Positions 9,773 through 18,475 of a stretch of DNA of 64,000 nt are shown here, one piece after another. This DNA comes from Halorubellus sp. JP-L1 (GTDB lineage: Archaea > Halobacteriota > Halobacteria > Halobacteriales > Natrialbaceae), in contig NZ_JAAOIR010000001.1 in assembly GCF_011440375.1 (NCBI RefSeq), forward strand, positions 62,001-126,000, read 5' to 3'. Under the pieces are notes generated by a model. The model was not told the DNA's origin. It saw nothing but the letters and a program-made list of their open reading frames with translations, and searched no databases. Positions within the stretch are counted from its first letter, which is position 1; every line of letters begins with the position of its first letter. Position numbers and translations under genes: made by a program.

Positions 9773-9791
9773 GTTCTTCACAATTATTGTG
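9773..9791. promoter_or_regulatory. inverted repeat upstream of korAB, candidate operator
   Basis: Within the 239-nt gap before korA lies a perfect inverted repeat, CACAATTATTGTG (9779-9791): six bases each side of a central T, AT-rich in a GC-rich background. It is 82 nt upstream of the korA ATG. A weak TATA-like CTTTAG sits near 9811. The repeat could bind a dimeric regulator of korAB; the Lrp protein encoded at 14325 is one possible binder, which is a guess. The rest of the gap (9634-9772) shows no gene. Confidence 0.4.
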
Positions 9792-9872
9792 TGCTAATGG
9801 ATAGCAAAGGCTTTAGTCCGTTTCACGTGAATCTCCACCTACCTAGGTCCACCAGGGGCCGTGATTCCAACA

Positions 9873-11798
9873 ATGACTGACGACGAACTCATCTGGCGCG
9901 TCTCTGGCGGTTCCGGCGACGGGATCGACTCGACGAGCCAGAACTTCGCGAAAGCCCTGATGCGGTCGGGGCTGAACATCTTCACGCACCGTCACTATCC
10001 GTCTCGAATTCGCGGTGGCCACACGTACGTCGAGATCCGTGCGGCCGACCACGAAGTCCGCTCCCGCGGCGACGGATACAACTTCCTCCTCGCCCTCGGC
10101 GACTCCTTCGCGCGGAACCCGAAGGAGAACGCCTACTACGGGAACGAGGAACTGAAACCGCTCAGCGAGAACCTCGACGACCTCCGGGAGGGCGGCGTCG
10201 TCGTCTACGACACCGGCCTGCTCGACGAGGAGGACGTCGCCGAGCTGAACCTCGAGGAGCGCGCTGAGGAGAACGACTGGCACCTCTACCCGATGGACCT
10301 CCGCGAGATCGCGAAGGAACACGGGCGCGAGGTCATGCGGAACACCGCTGGCGTCGCCGCGACCGCCGCGCTGCTGGACATGGATCTCGCGCACATCAAG
10401 GAGATCATGGGCGAGGCGATGTCCGGCGACATCCTCGACGCGAACGTCACGATCCTCGAGGACACGTACGAGGACGTCAAGGAGAACACCGACATGACCC
10501 ACGACCTCCGCGCCCCCACGGGCGAGTACGAGGACGAGCAAGCGCTGCTCTCCGGGTCGAACGCGATCGCGTACGGCGCGATCGACGCCGGCTGTCGGTT
10601 CATCGCGGGCTACCCGATGACGCCGTGGACGGACGTCTTCACGATCATGAGCCAGAACCTCCCGGGGATGGGCGGCATCTCCGAGCAGGTCGAGGACGAG
10701 ATCGCTGCGGCCGCGCTCGCGGTCGGCGCCAGCCACAACGGCGCGAAGGCGATGTCCGGGTCCTCCGGCGGCGGGTTCGCGCTGATGAGCGAACCCCTCG
10801 GGCTCGCCGAGCAGACGGAGACGCCGCTCGTGCTCGTCGAAGCGATGCGCGCCGGCCCGTCCACGGGGATGCCGACGAAGCCCGAACAGGGCGACTTGGA
10901 GCACGTCCTCTACACGAGCCAGGGCGACTCCCAGCGCGTCGTGTTCGCGCCCGGGAACATCCGCGAGGCCTACGAGCAGACGCGGATGGCGTTCAAGATC
11001 GCGTACGACTACCAGATCCCCGCGATCCTCGTCTACGACCAGAAGCTCGGTGGCGAGAACACGAACGTCGACGTCGAGTTCTTCGACCGCGAGCCCGCGC
11101 CCGACCTCGGGTCGACGCTCAGCGAGGAGGAACTCCGGGAGGCCGCACACGACGACTCCGGGAAGTTCCACCGCTTCCAGCACGACCCCGAGGCCGCTTA
11201 CGGCGACCGGTTCGGGGAAGGCGTGAGTCCGCGGTCGCTCCCCGGTCAGAAGGGCGGCCGATTCCTCGCGAGCGGGAACGAGCACAACGCGTCCGGGCAC
11301 ATCAGCGAGGACCCGGACAACCGCGTCGCGCAGATGGACCGCCGGAAGCGCAAGAAGGAAGCTATCCGTCGCGAACTCGACGAGGAGCACGAGACCCAGC
11401 AGACGTACTACGGCCCCGAGGAGGCCGACTACGGCATCCTCACGTGGGGGTCGAGTCAGGGTGCGGTGTTCGAGGCGGTCGACCGCCTCAACGCGGACGG
11501 CGAGAGCGTCAAGGCGCTCTCGGTGTCGGACATGATGCCGTTCGCCGCCACCGAGGTCACGGAGTGGCTGGAGAGCGTGGACGAAGCGATGGTCGTCGAG
11601 ATGAACGCGACCGCGCAGTTCCGCGGGCACGTCCAGCGCGAACTCGGTCGCTTCGGCGACAAGATGACGAGCCTCCTGAAGTACAACGGCAATCCCTTCG
11701 AGCCCGCTGAGGTCGTCGAAGGCTTCGAGGCGAACGTGAACGGGGACGCCACGGACCTCACCGCGCAGGTCCGCATCGAACCCGCAGCAGGTGACTAA
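9873..11798 (+). CDS. korA: 2-oxoacid:ferredoxin oxidoreductase alpha subunit
   Basis: The large subunit of a CoA-dependent 2-oxoacid oxidoreductase that decarboxylates pyruvate or 2-oxoglutarate and passes electrons to ferredoxin. The first about 200 residues are the gamma-type domain fused at the N-terminus (WRVSGGSGDGIDSTSQNFAK, SRIRGGHTY). The alpha domain follows, with GYPMTPWTDVF and the MSGSSGGGFALM loop. At 641 residues it matches haloarchaeal KorA/PorA. An in-frame GTG at 9861 is an alternative start. The stop is 3 nt before korB, so the two are cotranscribed. Substrate specificity cannot be read from sequence. Confidence 0.92.
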   Translation: MTDDELIWRVSGGSGDGIDSTSQNFAKALMRSGLNIFTHRHYPSRIRGGHTYVEIRAADHEVRSRGDGYNFLLALGDSFARNPKENAYYGNEELKPLSENLDDLREGGVVVYDTGLLDEEDVAELNLEERAEENDWHLYPMDLREIAKEHGREVMRNTAGVAATAALLDMDLAHIKEIMGEAMSGDILDANVTILEDTYEDVKENTDMTHDLRAPTGEYEDEQALLSGSNAIAYGAIDAGCRFIAGYPMTPWTDVFTIMSQNLPGMGGISEQVEDEIAAAALAVGASHNGAKAMSGSSGGGFALMSEPLGLAEQTETPLVLVEAMRAGPSTGMPTKPEQGDLEHVLYTSQGDSQRVVFAPGNIREAYEQTRMAFKIAYDYQIPAILVYDQKLGGENTNVDVEFFDREPAPDLGSTLSEEELREAAHDDSGKFHRFQHDPEAAYGDRFGEGVSPRSLPGQKGGRFLASGNEHNASGHISEDPDNRVAQMDRRKRKKEAIRRELDEEHETQQTYYGPEEADYGILTWGSSQGAVFEAVDRLNADGESVKALSVSDMMPFAATEVTEWLESVDEAMVVEMNATAQFRGHVQRELGRFGDKMTSLLKYNGNPFEPAEVVEGFEANVNGDATDLTAQVRIEPAAGD

Positions 11799-11801
11799 TC
11801 C

Positions 11802-12737
11802 ATGAGTGCATTCAACGCAGTCGACGACGAACGCGAGATCGACCGGGACGAGTTCACGCCCGGTATCGAACCCCAGCCCACGTGGTGTCCGGGGTGCGGT
11901 GACTTCGGCGTCCTGAAGGCGCTGAAGCAGGCGCTCCCGGAGGTCGGCAAGACCCCCGAGGAAGTGCTCACCGTGACGGGCATCGGGTGCTCTGGGAAGC
12001 TGAACAGCTACCTCGACACGTACGGGTTCCACACGATCCACGGCCGCGCGCTCCCGGTCGCTCGGGCGGCGAAGCTCGCGAACCCCGGCGTCGAGGTAAT
12101 CGCCGCGGGCGGCGACGGCGACGGGTACGGCATCGGTGGGAACCACACGATGCACACCGCTCGCGAGAACCACGACATGACGTACATCGTGTTCAACAAC
12201 GAGATCTTCGGGCTGACGAAGGGCCAGACGAGCCCGACGAGCCCGAAGGGCCACAAGTCCAAGACCCAGCCCCACGGGAACACGAAGACGCCGATCCGGC
12301 CGCTGTCGCTCGCGCTCACGAGCGGCGCGACGTACGTCGCCCGCACGGCCGCGGTGAACCCGAACCAGGCCAAGGAGATCATCAAGGAAGCCATCGAGCA
12401 CGACGGGTTCGCGCACATCGACTTCCTCACGCAGTGCCCGACGTGGAACAAGGACGCGCGCCAGTACGTGCCGTACATCGACGTCCAGGAGTCCGACGAC
12501 TACGACTTCGACACGGGCTCGCGGACCGAAGCCCAGGAGATGATGACGAAGACCGAGGAAGCCCTCTACGAGGGCGAGGTCCTCACGGGCCGGTACTACG
12601 TCGACGACGAGTCAGTGTCCTACCAGCAACAGAAGCGGGAGATCGGCGAGATGCCCGAGGAACCGCTCGCGGAGCGGTACTTCGACGACGACTACGAGTG
12701 GGAGCGGAGCTACGACCTGCTCGAGCGCCACACCTGA
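11802..12737 (+). CDS. korB: 2-oxoacid:ferredoxin oxidoreductase beta subunit
   Basis: The thiamine-diphosphate-binding subunit that pairs with the product of the gene just upstream. The 311-residue protein has the iron-sulfur/ThDP N-terminal block WCPGCGDFGVL, a conserved VTGIGCSGKL cysteine region and the ThDP-Mg motif GGDGDGYGIGGNH followed by NNEIFGLTKGQTSPTSPKG. The reaction is cytoplasmic oxidative decarboxylation with reduction of ferredoxin. Three nucleotides separate it from korA. The gap downstream (12738-12805) lies between convergent genes and shows no feature. Confidence 0.93.
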   Translation: MSAFNAVDDEREIDRDEFTPGIEPQPTWCPGCGDFGVLKALKQALPEVGKTPEEVLTVTGIGCSGKLNSYLDTYGFHTIHGRALPVARAAKLANPGVEVIAAGGDGDGYGIGGNHTMHTARENHDMTYIVFNNEIFGLTKGQTSPTSPKGHKSKTQPHGNTKTPIRPLSLALTSGATYVARTAAVNPNQAKEIIKEAIEHDGFAHIDFLTQCPTWNKDARQYVPYIDVQESDDYDFDTGSRTEAQEMMTKTEEALYEGEVLTGRYYVDDESVSYQQQKREIGEMPEEPLAERYFDDDYEWERSYDLLERHT

Positions 12738-12805
12738 GCCGCCGACCCCTTCCTTCGATCCGAGTCGGGACCCGTCTTCGCTCCGGTTTCGCGTCCGGTG
12801 AGTCG

Positions 12806-14119
12806 TCAGTCCATCCCCGACACCGTCGGTTCGTCGGCCTCGTGCCCGTGCCGTCGCCTGTCGACGACGTTCATGACGTAGTTCGCGCTGATGCCGTGGA
12901 CGACGATCGAGACGAGGACGACGAACCCGAGGAGCGCCCAGAGACGCTCGCCGGCGAGGACGAGCTCGGCCTCCTGGAACGACGCCTCGTTGAGCGCGTG
13001 CGCGAGGTAGTAGAACGACCCGATGCCGCGGATGCCGTACGACGAGACGACGAGTCGTTCGTCCCAGTCGACGCTCGACCCGAGGAAGCTGAGGAGGCCA
13101 GCGAGCGGGCGGACGACGAACAGGAGCGCGAGGCCGACGACGGCGTCCAGCCAGTCGAGCGGTGAGAGCAGACCGCCGGCGATCGCGCCACCGAAGAGGA
13201 CGAGGACGGCGGCCATCAGCAGTCGTTCGACGATGACGGCGAAGTCGTGGAGGTTGACGTAGTAGTCGTCGGTCCACTCGTAGTGGCGGAGCGTGATCGC
13301 GGCTACGAACACCGCGAGGAACCCGTACCCGCCGACGAGTTCGGTGGCGGCGTACGTAAGGAGGGTGCCCGCGAGGGCTTCGCCACCGGCGAGCACCCGG
13401 GCGAGGTCGGTGCTCGCGGGTGCGCCGAAGATCACCCACGCGAGCGCCCACCCGGCGGCGTACCCGGCGATCGCGCCGACGCCGAGCTTGTACGCGACGT
13501 CGATCAGGAACCACTCGCCTAGCCACGCGTAGCCGGCGACCCCGCTCGCGGCGGCGACCGCTATCGCGAGGTTCGTGAACGGGAACGCGAGGCCGTCGTT
13601 CAGTCCCGCTTCGGACGTGAGACTGAACCTGATGTTTCCACCCTGGTCGCTCGATTTCACGTCCTCGTCGACGTCTTCGGTCGGTTCGGTCGCCTGGACG
13701 TCGGACGCGAGCACGGGATCGGTGGGTGCGATGACCGCGCCGAGCAGTATCGCCGTCGCGGGAAGCGTCCCGAGGAGTCCCCAGCCGAGGAGTGCGGCCG
13801 CACCGATGGTGAGCGGCATCGCGATGGCGAGCAGTCGCCACGTCGACCCCCACCCTCTGAAGGAGAACGGGCGGTCGATCTTGAGTCCCGCGCCCATCAA
13901 CGCGATGATGACGACGAGTTCGGTGAGTCGCTCGGTCACCTCCACGTGCTCTATCGGGTCCGGGTACTGGACGCCGAGTGGTAGCGAGAACAGGACGAAG
14001 CCGGCGAGGACGTAGATGATCGGGAACGACATCGGTTTGTCCGACACGTACCTCGGGAGGACGACCGCGCCGGCGATGGCGAGTCCCGTGAAGAGCAGCA
14101 TAACTTCGTAGAGCGCCAT
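12806..14119 (-). CDS. cation:proton antiporter (NhaP/CPA1-type)
   Basis: A 437-residue integral membrane protein with about 12 hydrophobic segments. The ion-binding core is visible as LGAVIAPTDPVLASDVQ and SEAGLNDGLAFPF, which match the TDP and ND motifs of CPA1 sodium/proton antiporters. Such a protein exports Na+ (or K+) in exchange for protons, a housekeeping need for a halophile. The C-terminal tail of about 25 residues is short and charged, so there is no large regulatory domain. It is transcribed alone and converges with korB. Confidence 0.9.
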   Translation of the reverse strand: MALYEVMLLFTGLAIAGAVVLPRYVSDKPMSFPIIYVLAGFVLFSLPLGVQYPDPIEHVEVTERLTELVVIIALMGAGLKIDRPFSFRGWGSTWRLLAIAMPLTIGAAALLGWGLLGTLPATAILLGAVIAPTDPVLASDVQATEPTEDVDEDVKSSDQGGNIRFSLTSEAGLNDGLAFPFTNLAIAVAAASGVAGYAWLGEWFLIDVAYKLGVGAIAGYAAGWALAWVIFGAPASTDLARVLAGGEALAGTLLTYAATELVGGYGFLAVFVAAITLRHYEWTDDYYVNLHDFAVIVERLLMAAVLVLFGGAIAGGLLSPLDWLDAVVGLALLFVVRPLAGLLSFLGSSVDWDERLVVSSYGIRGIGSFYYLAHALNEASFQEAELVLAGERLWALLGFVVLVSIVVHGISANYVMNVVDRRRHGHEADEPTVSGMD

Positions 14120-14324
14120 GCGGATTGAGTGGGGCTATCCATCCAAAACGTGTGACCTTGCAATGGGCGACGGCCGACGTCCGTTTGACGGGTGGATCGT
14201 CGAGTACGTTCGACGACGCGACTGTCGACGGAGTCGCTCTGACGTTCGCTGAATCTCCCACTTCGCACGTTCCAGTTCCGTGGTCCGAAAGGTTCTTTCG
14301 CGTCCACCCAAATTTGTTCTACAT

Positions 14325-14753
14325 ATGAGTACGGAGTCCACGGCGGACCGCATCCTCTCCATCCTCGAGGAGGACGCGCAAGCGTCCCACGCGGAGATCG
14401 CCGACCGCGCGGGGGTCTCGAAGCCGACGGTACGGAAGTATATCAACGAACTCGAATCGGAGGGAGTCATCGTCGGGTACTCCGCGGAGGTCGACCCGAA
14501 GAAGCTCTCCAGTCAGTCGATCGCGCTCGTCGGCATCGACGTGGCGAGCGAGAAGTACGTCGAGGGGACGCGCGCCCTGAAAGCGCTCGACGAGGTCGAG
14601 TCGCTGTACACGTCCAGCGGCGACCACATGCTGATGGCGGAGGTCCGCGCGGAGGACGGGAACGCGGTCGGGGCGATCATCGAGGACGAGATCCTCGCGA
14701 TCGACGGCGTGACGGCAGCACACCCCTCGTTCCTCCAGGAACGACTGAAGTGA
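14325..14753 (+). CDS. Lrp/AsnC family transcriptional regulator
   Basis: A 142-residue regulator with an N-terminal helix-turn-helix (residues 5-60: ADRILSILEEDAQASHAEIA, then GVSKPTVRKYINELESEGVI) and a C-terminal ligand-binding RAM domain (about 65-140, ending DGVTAAHPSFLQERLK). It closely resembles what I remember of haloarchaeal LrpA1-type proteins, but that assignment is from memory. These regulators form dimers to octamers and respond to amino acids. The ATG at 14325 fits the family. The 205-nt gap upstream separates it from the divergent antiporter gene. Confidence 0.9.
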   Translation: MSTESTADRILSILEEDAQASHAEIADRAGVSKPTVRKYINELESEGVIVGYSAEVDPKKLSSQSIALVGIDVASEKYVEGTRALKALDEVESLYTSSGDHMLMAEVRAEDGNAVGAIIEDEILAIDGVTAAHPSFLQERLK

Positions 14754-14853
14754 CCCACCGGCGGACCCCTGTCGCTTCGAGCGGCCGTTTTTCGTTCCCC
14801 TGGTGAGTTCCAGTACCCGCGACGTTTTGCCGGTCCAGCGGTAAGTTCTGTAC

Positions 14854-15333
14854 ATGCCGACGTTCCAGCGCGACGTCCGCGTGCACGCGCCGTTCGAGAC
14901 CGTCTGGGACTTCCATTCCGACGTCGCCGGTCTCGAGGCGTTGACGCCAGAGTTCATGCGACTGGAGGTCGTCTCGGTCCGCGGTCCGGACGGTGAACCG
15001 GAGCCCGACGTCCTGGAGACAGGTGCGGAGATCGACATGCGGATGCACCCGCTGGGCGTGACGCCTGCGCTGTCGTGGACGTCCGTCATCGTCGAGCGCG
15101 AGGAGACCGACGGGTCGGCGTACTTCGTCGACGAAATGCGCGACGGGCCGTTCCGCGAGTGGCGGCACGCACACATGTTCTACGCGGACGACGGCGACAC
15201 GATCGTTCGCGACCGCGTCGACTACCGGCTGCCGTTCGGTGCGCTCGGCGACGCGGTGGGGCCGTTCGCGAAACTCGGCTTCGAGGGGATGTTCCGGGAC
15301 CGACACGGGCGAACGAAGCGGCTCCTCGAGTAG
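14854..15333 (+). CDS. SRPBCC (START-like) superfamily protein
   Basis: A 159-residue single-domain protein with the SRPBCC fold pattern: an N-terminal strand with VHAPFETVWDFHSD, a central VDEMRDGPFREWRHAHMFY, and a long C-terminal helix PFAKLGFEGMFRDRHGRTKRLLE. Members bind hydrophobic ligands in a deep pocket or act as cyclases, and the ligand here is unknown. No signal peptide is visible. It lies 100 nt after the Lrp gene and 81 nt before the flavoprotein gene, all on the plus strand, so an operon is possible but not shown. Confidence 0.85.
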   Translation: MPTFQRDVRVHAPFETVWDFHSDVAGLEALTPEFMRLEVVSVRGPDGEPEPDVLETGAEIDMRMHPLGVTPALSWTSVIVEREETDGSAYFVDEMRDGPFREWRHAHMFYADDGDTIVRDRVDYRLPFGALGDAVGPFAKLGFEGMFRDRHGRTKRLLE

Positions 15334-15414
15334 GCGGGACGTGCTCGAACAGGCTGGATTCGACGGGTTCCGGGACGCGTACGCTTTTTCCCGTCCAGCC
15401 CGTGGTTCGATAGC

Positions 15415-15981
15415 ATGGCACGCGTAGTAGTCGTCGGCGGCGGTCCCGCCGGCCTGAGCGCCGCGCTGTTCACCGCGAAGAACGGGCTCGACACGACGGT
15501 GTTCGACACCGACGAGACGTGGATGCACAAGGCCCACCTGTTCAACTACCTCGGCATCGAGTCGATCGGTGGCAGCCGGTTCCTGGAGGACGCCCGCGAG
15601 CACGCCGACTCCTACGGCGTCGAACGCAACCAGGCCGAGGAAGTGACGGACGTCGAGTCGACCGACGACGGGTTCGTCGTCCGCACGAGCGACGAAGCGG
15701 AGAGCGAGTACGAGGCGGACTACGTCGTGCTCGCGACGGGCGCGAACCGCGACCTGGCCGAGTCCCTCGGGTGCGAGTTCGACGACGACGGGACGGTGTC
15801 GGTGAACCTCTCGATGGAGACGAGCGTCGCGGACGCCTACGCGACCGGCGCGATGGTCCGCGACCAGGAGTGGCAGGCGATCATCTCCGCGGGCGACGGT
15901 GGCGCGGCCGCCCTCGACGTCCTCAGCAAGGAGGAGGGCGAGCACTTCCACGACTTCGACGTCCCGGGCGACGCCGAGTGA
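15415..15981 (+). CDS. thioredoxin-reductase-like FAD/NAD(P)-binding protein
   Basis: A 188-residue flavoprotein with an N-terminal FAD-binding loop (VVVVGGGPAGLSAALF), an ADYVVLATGANRD strand and a C-terminal block AYATGAMVRDQEWQAIISAGDGGAAA that contacts FAD in thioredoxin reductases. It is about 60% of the length of a full thioredoxin reductase, lacks the NAD(P) domain insert, and has no redox-active CxxC pair. It is therefore a short monomodular member of unknown substrate. The frame is intact, so the shortness is not a break. The TATA-like CGCTTTTTCC lies about 30 nt before the ATG. Confidence 0.85.
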   Translation: MARVVVVGGGPAGLSAALFTAKNGLDTTVFDTDETWMHKAHLFNYLGIESIGGSRFLEDAREHADSYGVERNQAEEVTDVESTDDGFVVRTSDEAESEYEADYVVLATGANRDLAESLGCEFDDDGTVSVNLSMETSVADAYATGAMVRDQEWQAIISAGDGGAAALDVLSKEEGEHFHDFDVPGDAE

Positions 15982-16019
15982 CGCGATCGGTCGGCGGCTG
16001 ATACGGTCGGTCACGCGAC

Positions 16020-16076
16020 CGGTGGCGGCCGAGCCGACGGATTGCGGCCGAAGCGGTCGGTGGCGGCCGAGCCGAC
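16020..16076. repeat. pair of 19-bp direct repeats, 38-bp spacing
   Basis: The intergenic stretch 15982-16119 contains two identical copies of CGGTGGCGGCCGAGCCGAC, at 16020-16038 and 16058-16076, with shorter related pieces around them (GCGATCGGTCGGCGG, TGCGGCCGAAGCGGTC). This looks like a local tandem duplication within a GC-rich spacer upstream of the EamA gene. The promoter-like CCGCTTTTTCGG (about 16088-16099) follows it. No function is evident. Confidence 0.5.
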
Positions 16077-16119
16077 CGGTACCGGAACCGCTTTTTCGGA
16101 CCTGGGCCGACGTCGAGGC

Positions 16120-17073
16120 GTGTTCGCGAGGCTTCGCGGGCTCGTCGCAGAGCGGCCGGTCGTCGGGCTCGTCGTCGCGGTGCTCGCGGTCTCGACGAGC
16201 GCGCCGCTCGTCGAGCTGTCGGGTGCGCCGAGCACCGTGAAGGCGTTCTATCGCGTGCTCTTCATGACGGCGCTCGTCGCGCCGGTCGCGCTCCGCCGGA
16301 ACCCCGGCGACTTCTCGGCGATCACGACCCGCGACCTCGCGGTCGCGGTCGTTGCGGGCGTGGCGCTGGCCGCGCACTTCGCGCTCTGGTTCGCGAGCAT
16401 CGACCTGACGACGATCGCGGCGAGCGCGACGCTCGTCCAGACCCAGCCCGTGTTCGTCGCCATCGGCGCGTGGCTCGTGCTCTCGGACCGCGTCACGTCC
16501 CGCGTCGTCGTCGGCATCCTCGTCGCGGTCGTCGGCGCGGCACTCATCGGCATGGACGCCTCGGGTGTCAGCGCCTCCAGTGCGCCACAGCCGTTGCTCG
16601 GGAACGCGCTCGCGGTCGTCTCCGCCGCGATGGCCGCGGGCTACGTGCTCGTCGGCCGGTCGCTCCGTCAGCGCATTCGCGTGTTCCCGTACGTCACGGT
16701 CGTCTACGGTGCGTGCACGGTCGCGCTCCTCGCGGCGGTCCTCCTCCAGGGGGACGCGCTCCTCGGCTACGAGGCGGTGGAGTACGTGCTCTTCCTCGCG
16801 ATGGCCGTCGGCCCGGGCCTGTTCGGGCACACCGTCATCAACTGGCTGCTCGAGCGCGTCGAGTCAGCGGTCGTCTCCGTCTCCCTGCTCGGCGAACCCG
16901 TCGGCGCCGCCGTCCTCGCACTCCTCCTCTTCGCGGAGGTCCCGGGCTGGCTCACCGTCGTCGGCGGCGCAGTCGCGCTCGCCGGCATCGGCGTCACCGT
17001 CTGGGCGCGCGAACGCGACGCCGACTCTGACCCCGACGCCGACGTCGACGGCGTGGATTCCCCGACCGACTGA
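16120..17073 (+). CDS. EamA/DMT superfamily transporter
   Basis: A 317-residue membrane protein with ten hydrophobic segments arranged as two five-helix EamA repeats. Marks include APLVELSGAPSTVKAFYRVLF in the first repeat and GHTVINWLLERVESAVVSVS with SLLGEPVGA in the second, both typical of drug/metabolite transporters. The substrate cannot be assigned. I prefer the GTG at 16120 because the promoter-like CCGCTTTTTCGG lies about 25 nt upstream; an in-frame ATG at 16042 would add an unlikely charged extension. The C-terminal tail is aspartate-rich. Confidence 0.85.
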   Translation: MFARLRGLVAERPVVGLVVAVLAVSTSAPLVELSGAPSTVKAFYRVLFMTALVAPVALRRNPGDFSAITTRDLAVAVVAGVALAAHFALWFASIDLTTIAASATLVQTQPVFVAIGAWLVLSDRVTSRVVVGILVAVVGAALIGMDASGVSASSAPQPLLGNALAVVSAAMAAGYVLVGRSLRQRIRVFPYVTVVYGACTVALLAAVLLQGDALLGYEAVEYVLFLAMAVGPGLFGHTVINWLLERVESAVVSVSLLGEPVGAAVLALLLFAEVPGWLTVVGGAVALAGIGVTVWARERDADSDPDADVDGVDSPTD

Positions 17074-17283
17074 GGGAGCGTGCGCTCCAGCATCGCCGGA
17101 CACACACCCCCGATGCAAGTGAACGATTCCGGTCGCGTCGGGCGCATCACGGGCTGGGCTCCGGGACGGTGTGAATCGAGATTGGTGAGAGAACGCGAAG
17201 GCTCGAAGTGCGATTGACGGGAGCCGGGAGTGATGAAGGCGGGAGTGATGAGGGTCGGGTCGGTGGGGAGCGGTCCGCGGGTC

Positions 17284-17631
17284 TCAGTCCATCTGTTCCT
17301 GTATCTCGTTCTTCGCAGCGGACCGATCCTCGGTCGTCAGGAGGGGCGCGTCGCCGGAGAACTCGATGGCGAACTCGTCGAGCGTCCGCCGGTAGACGTT
17401 CGTCCGACGCCCCTCGTCCGAGAGCTGGCGGCCCTCGCACTGGAGCAACCCGGCGGACTCCAGTTCCTCGATGCGCCGGTAGCACGTCGCGATCGGGACG
17501 CCGAGTTCGTCCGCGAGGTCCTGGGCGGACGTCGGCGTGCGGGCCGCGCAGAGGATCTCGGCGCTGTACTTGCTCCCGAGCGCTGAGAGGACGTTGGCCG
17601 CGACGTCTCCCGACCGAGCACTCCCACTCAT
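17284..17631 (-). CDS. winged-helix (ArsR-like) transcriptional regulator
   Basis: A 115-residue protein with one winged-helix DNA-binding domain: SKYSAEILCAARTPTSAQDL, recognition helix PIATCYRRIEELESAGL, then a wing around GRRTNVYRR. The C-terminal 35 residues are acidic and could serve in dimerisation. The gene is divergent from the taxis operon, and a motif shared with the cheY promoter lies 16 nt upstream of its start, so control of taxis genes and of itself is a reasonable inference. The ATG at 17631 is preferred to an upstream in-frame ATG at 17697, which would include that motif in the coding sequence. Confidence 0.8.
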   Translation of the reverse strand: MSGSARSGDVAANVLSALGSKYSAEILCAARTPTSAQDLADELGVPIATCYRRIEELESAGLLQCEGRQLSDEGRRTNVYRRTLDEFAIEFSGDAPLLTTEDRSAAKNEIQEQMD

Positions 17632-17646
17632 GTACCCGTCGTTTAC

Positions 17647-17664
17647 GATTATCACGTTTGAAAC
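17647..17664. promoter_or_regulatory. candidate operator, copy 1 (regulator/cheW divergent region)
   Basis: The sequence GATTATCACGTTTGAAAC matches GATTATCGCGTTTGATAA before cheY over its first 15 bases except one A/G change. It is 16 nt upstream of the winged-helix gene start, where the TATA element of that leaderless-type gene would lie, so bound protein would block that promoter. It is 139 nt from the cheW start. Regulatory function is inferred from the repetition, the placement and the AT-rich palindromic core. Confidence 0.5.
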
Positions 17665-17767
17665 TTGTGGCTGGCGAAGAGATACCGCCCGCGACACGAC
17701 GATAGCTTCGGCGTCGTCCGCTGGTGGTGGCCGCTTGCTCTCGGACGCCGACCGTTCGGGGGTCAGG

Positions 17768-17775
17768 TTTTTATC
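17768..17775 (+). promoter_or_regulatory. TATA-like element of the che operon
   Basis: TTTTTATC stands out in the GC-rich spacer and lies 28 nt upstream of the cheW ATG. This is the spacing expected for a haloarchaeal TATA box feeding a leaderless or nearly leaderless transcript. The transcript would run into cheY and the rest of the operon. Confidence 0.5.
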
Positions 17776-17802
17776 GATGGCTACGGATTCTCGAACACGA
17801 GT

Positions 17803-18405
17803 ATGTCCGCCGACCTCCCCGACGAGTTACAGGACGTCGAAGTCTCGTCGCCGTCCGACGACGAGACGAGAGAGTCCGACACGGACCGCGGAGACGGCGA
17901 CGGCGACCCCGACGAGTTCGAGGACTTCGTCGTCTTCGCCGTCGGCGACCGACGGCTCGCGGTGTCCGTCGACGCCGTACGGAACATCGTCACGGTCGGC
18001 GCGACAACGCGCGTCCCGCGCGCCGCGAGCGCCATCGACGGGATCATGGACCTCCGCGGGGAGATCACCGCGATCATCGACGCCCGGTCGCACTTCCCGA
18101 CGCGAGCCGCCGAGCCCGCGACGAGCGACCAGCGCATCATCGTCTTCGACATGCCCCAGGGGCGACAGTCCGCGGGGATCCGCGTCGACGCGGTCGAGGG
18201 CGTGGAGCTGTTCCCGCTGAAGTACGTGACGCCGAGCGAGACGGTCGACGACGAGGCCGCCGACCACCCGCTCGTCGCCGCTCTCTTGCATCGCGTGGAG
18301 AACGGCGAGAAGACCGACCCGGTCGGACTCGTCGACGTCGAGGGGATCGTCGAGGCGTCCGGTCCGGTCGGCCAGTCCGACGACGCGCCGTCGAACGTGT
18401 CATAG
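17803..18405 (+). CDS. cheW: chemotaxis adaptor CheW
   Basis: The coupling protein that links receptor tips to CheA in the cytoplasmic signalling array. The 200-residue protein has an acidic N-terminal tail (residues 1-40) before the CheW beta-barrel domain. The domain starts at DFVVFAVGDRRLAVSVDAVRN and continues with MDLRGEITAIIDAR, IIVFDMPQ and a final GLVDVEGI. The tail is longer than usual. It is the first gene of the operon and is followed by a 145-nt gap that holds a second promoter region before cheY. Confidence 0.93.
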   Translation: MSADLPDELQDVEVSSPSDDETRESDTDRGDGDGDPDEFEDFVVFAVGDRRLAVSVDAVRNIVTVGATTRVPRAASAIDGIMDLRGEITAIIDARSHFPTRAAEPATSDQRIIVFDMPQGRQSAGIRVDAVEGVELFPLKYVTPSETVDDEAADHPLVAALLHRVENGEKTDPVGLVDVEGIVEASGPVGQSDDAPSNVS

Positions 18406-18475
18406 TCGCGTCGCGACTCGCATCGCAAAGGAGACGAGGACGCCCGAGAGCGGACAGTAGGAGCCACCTACCGGA

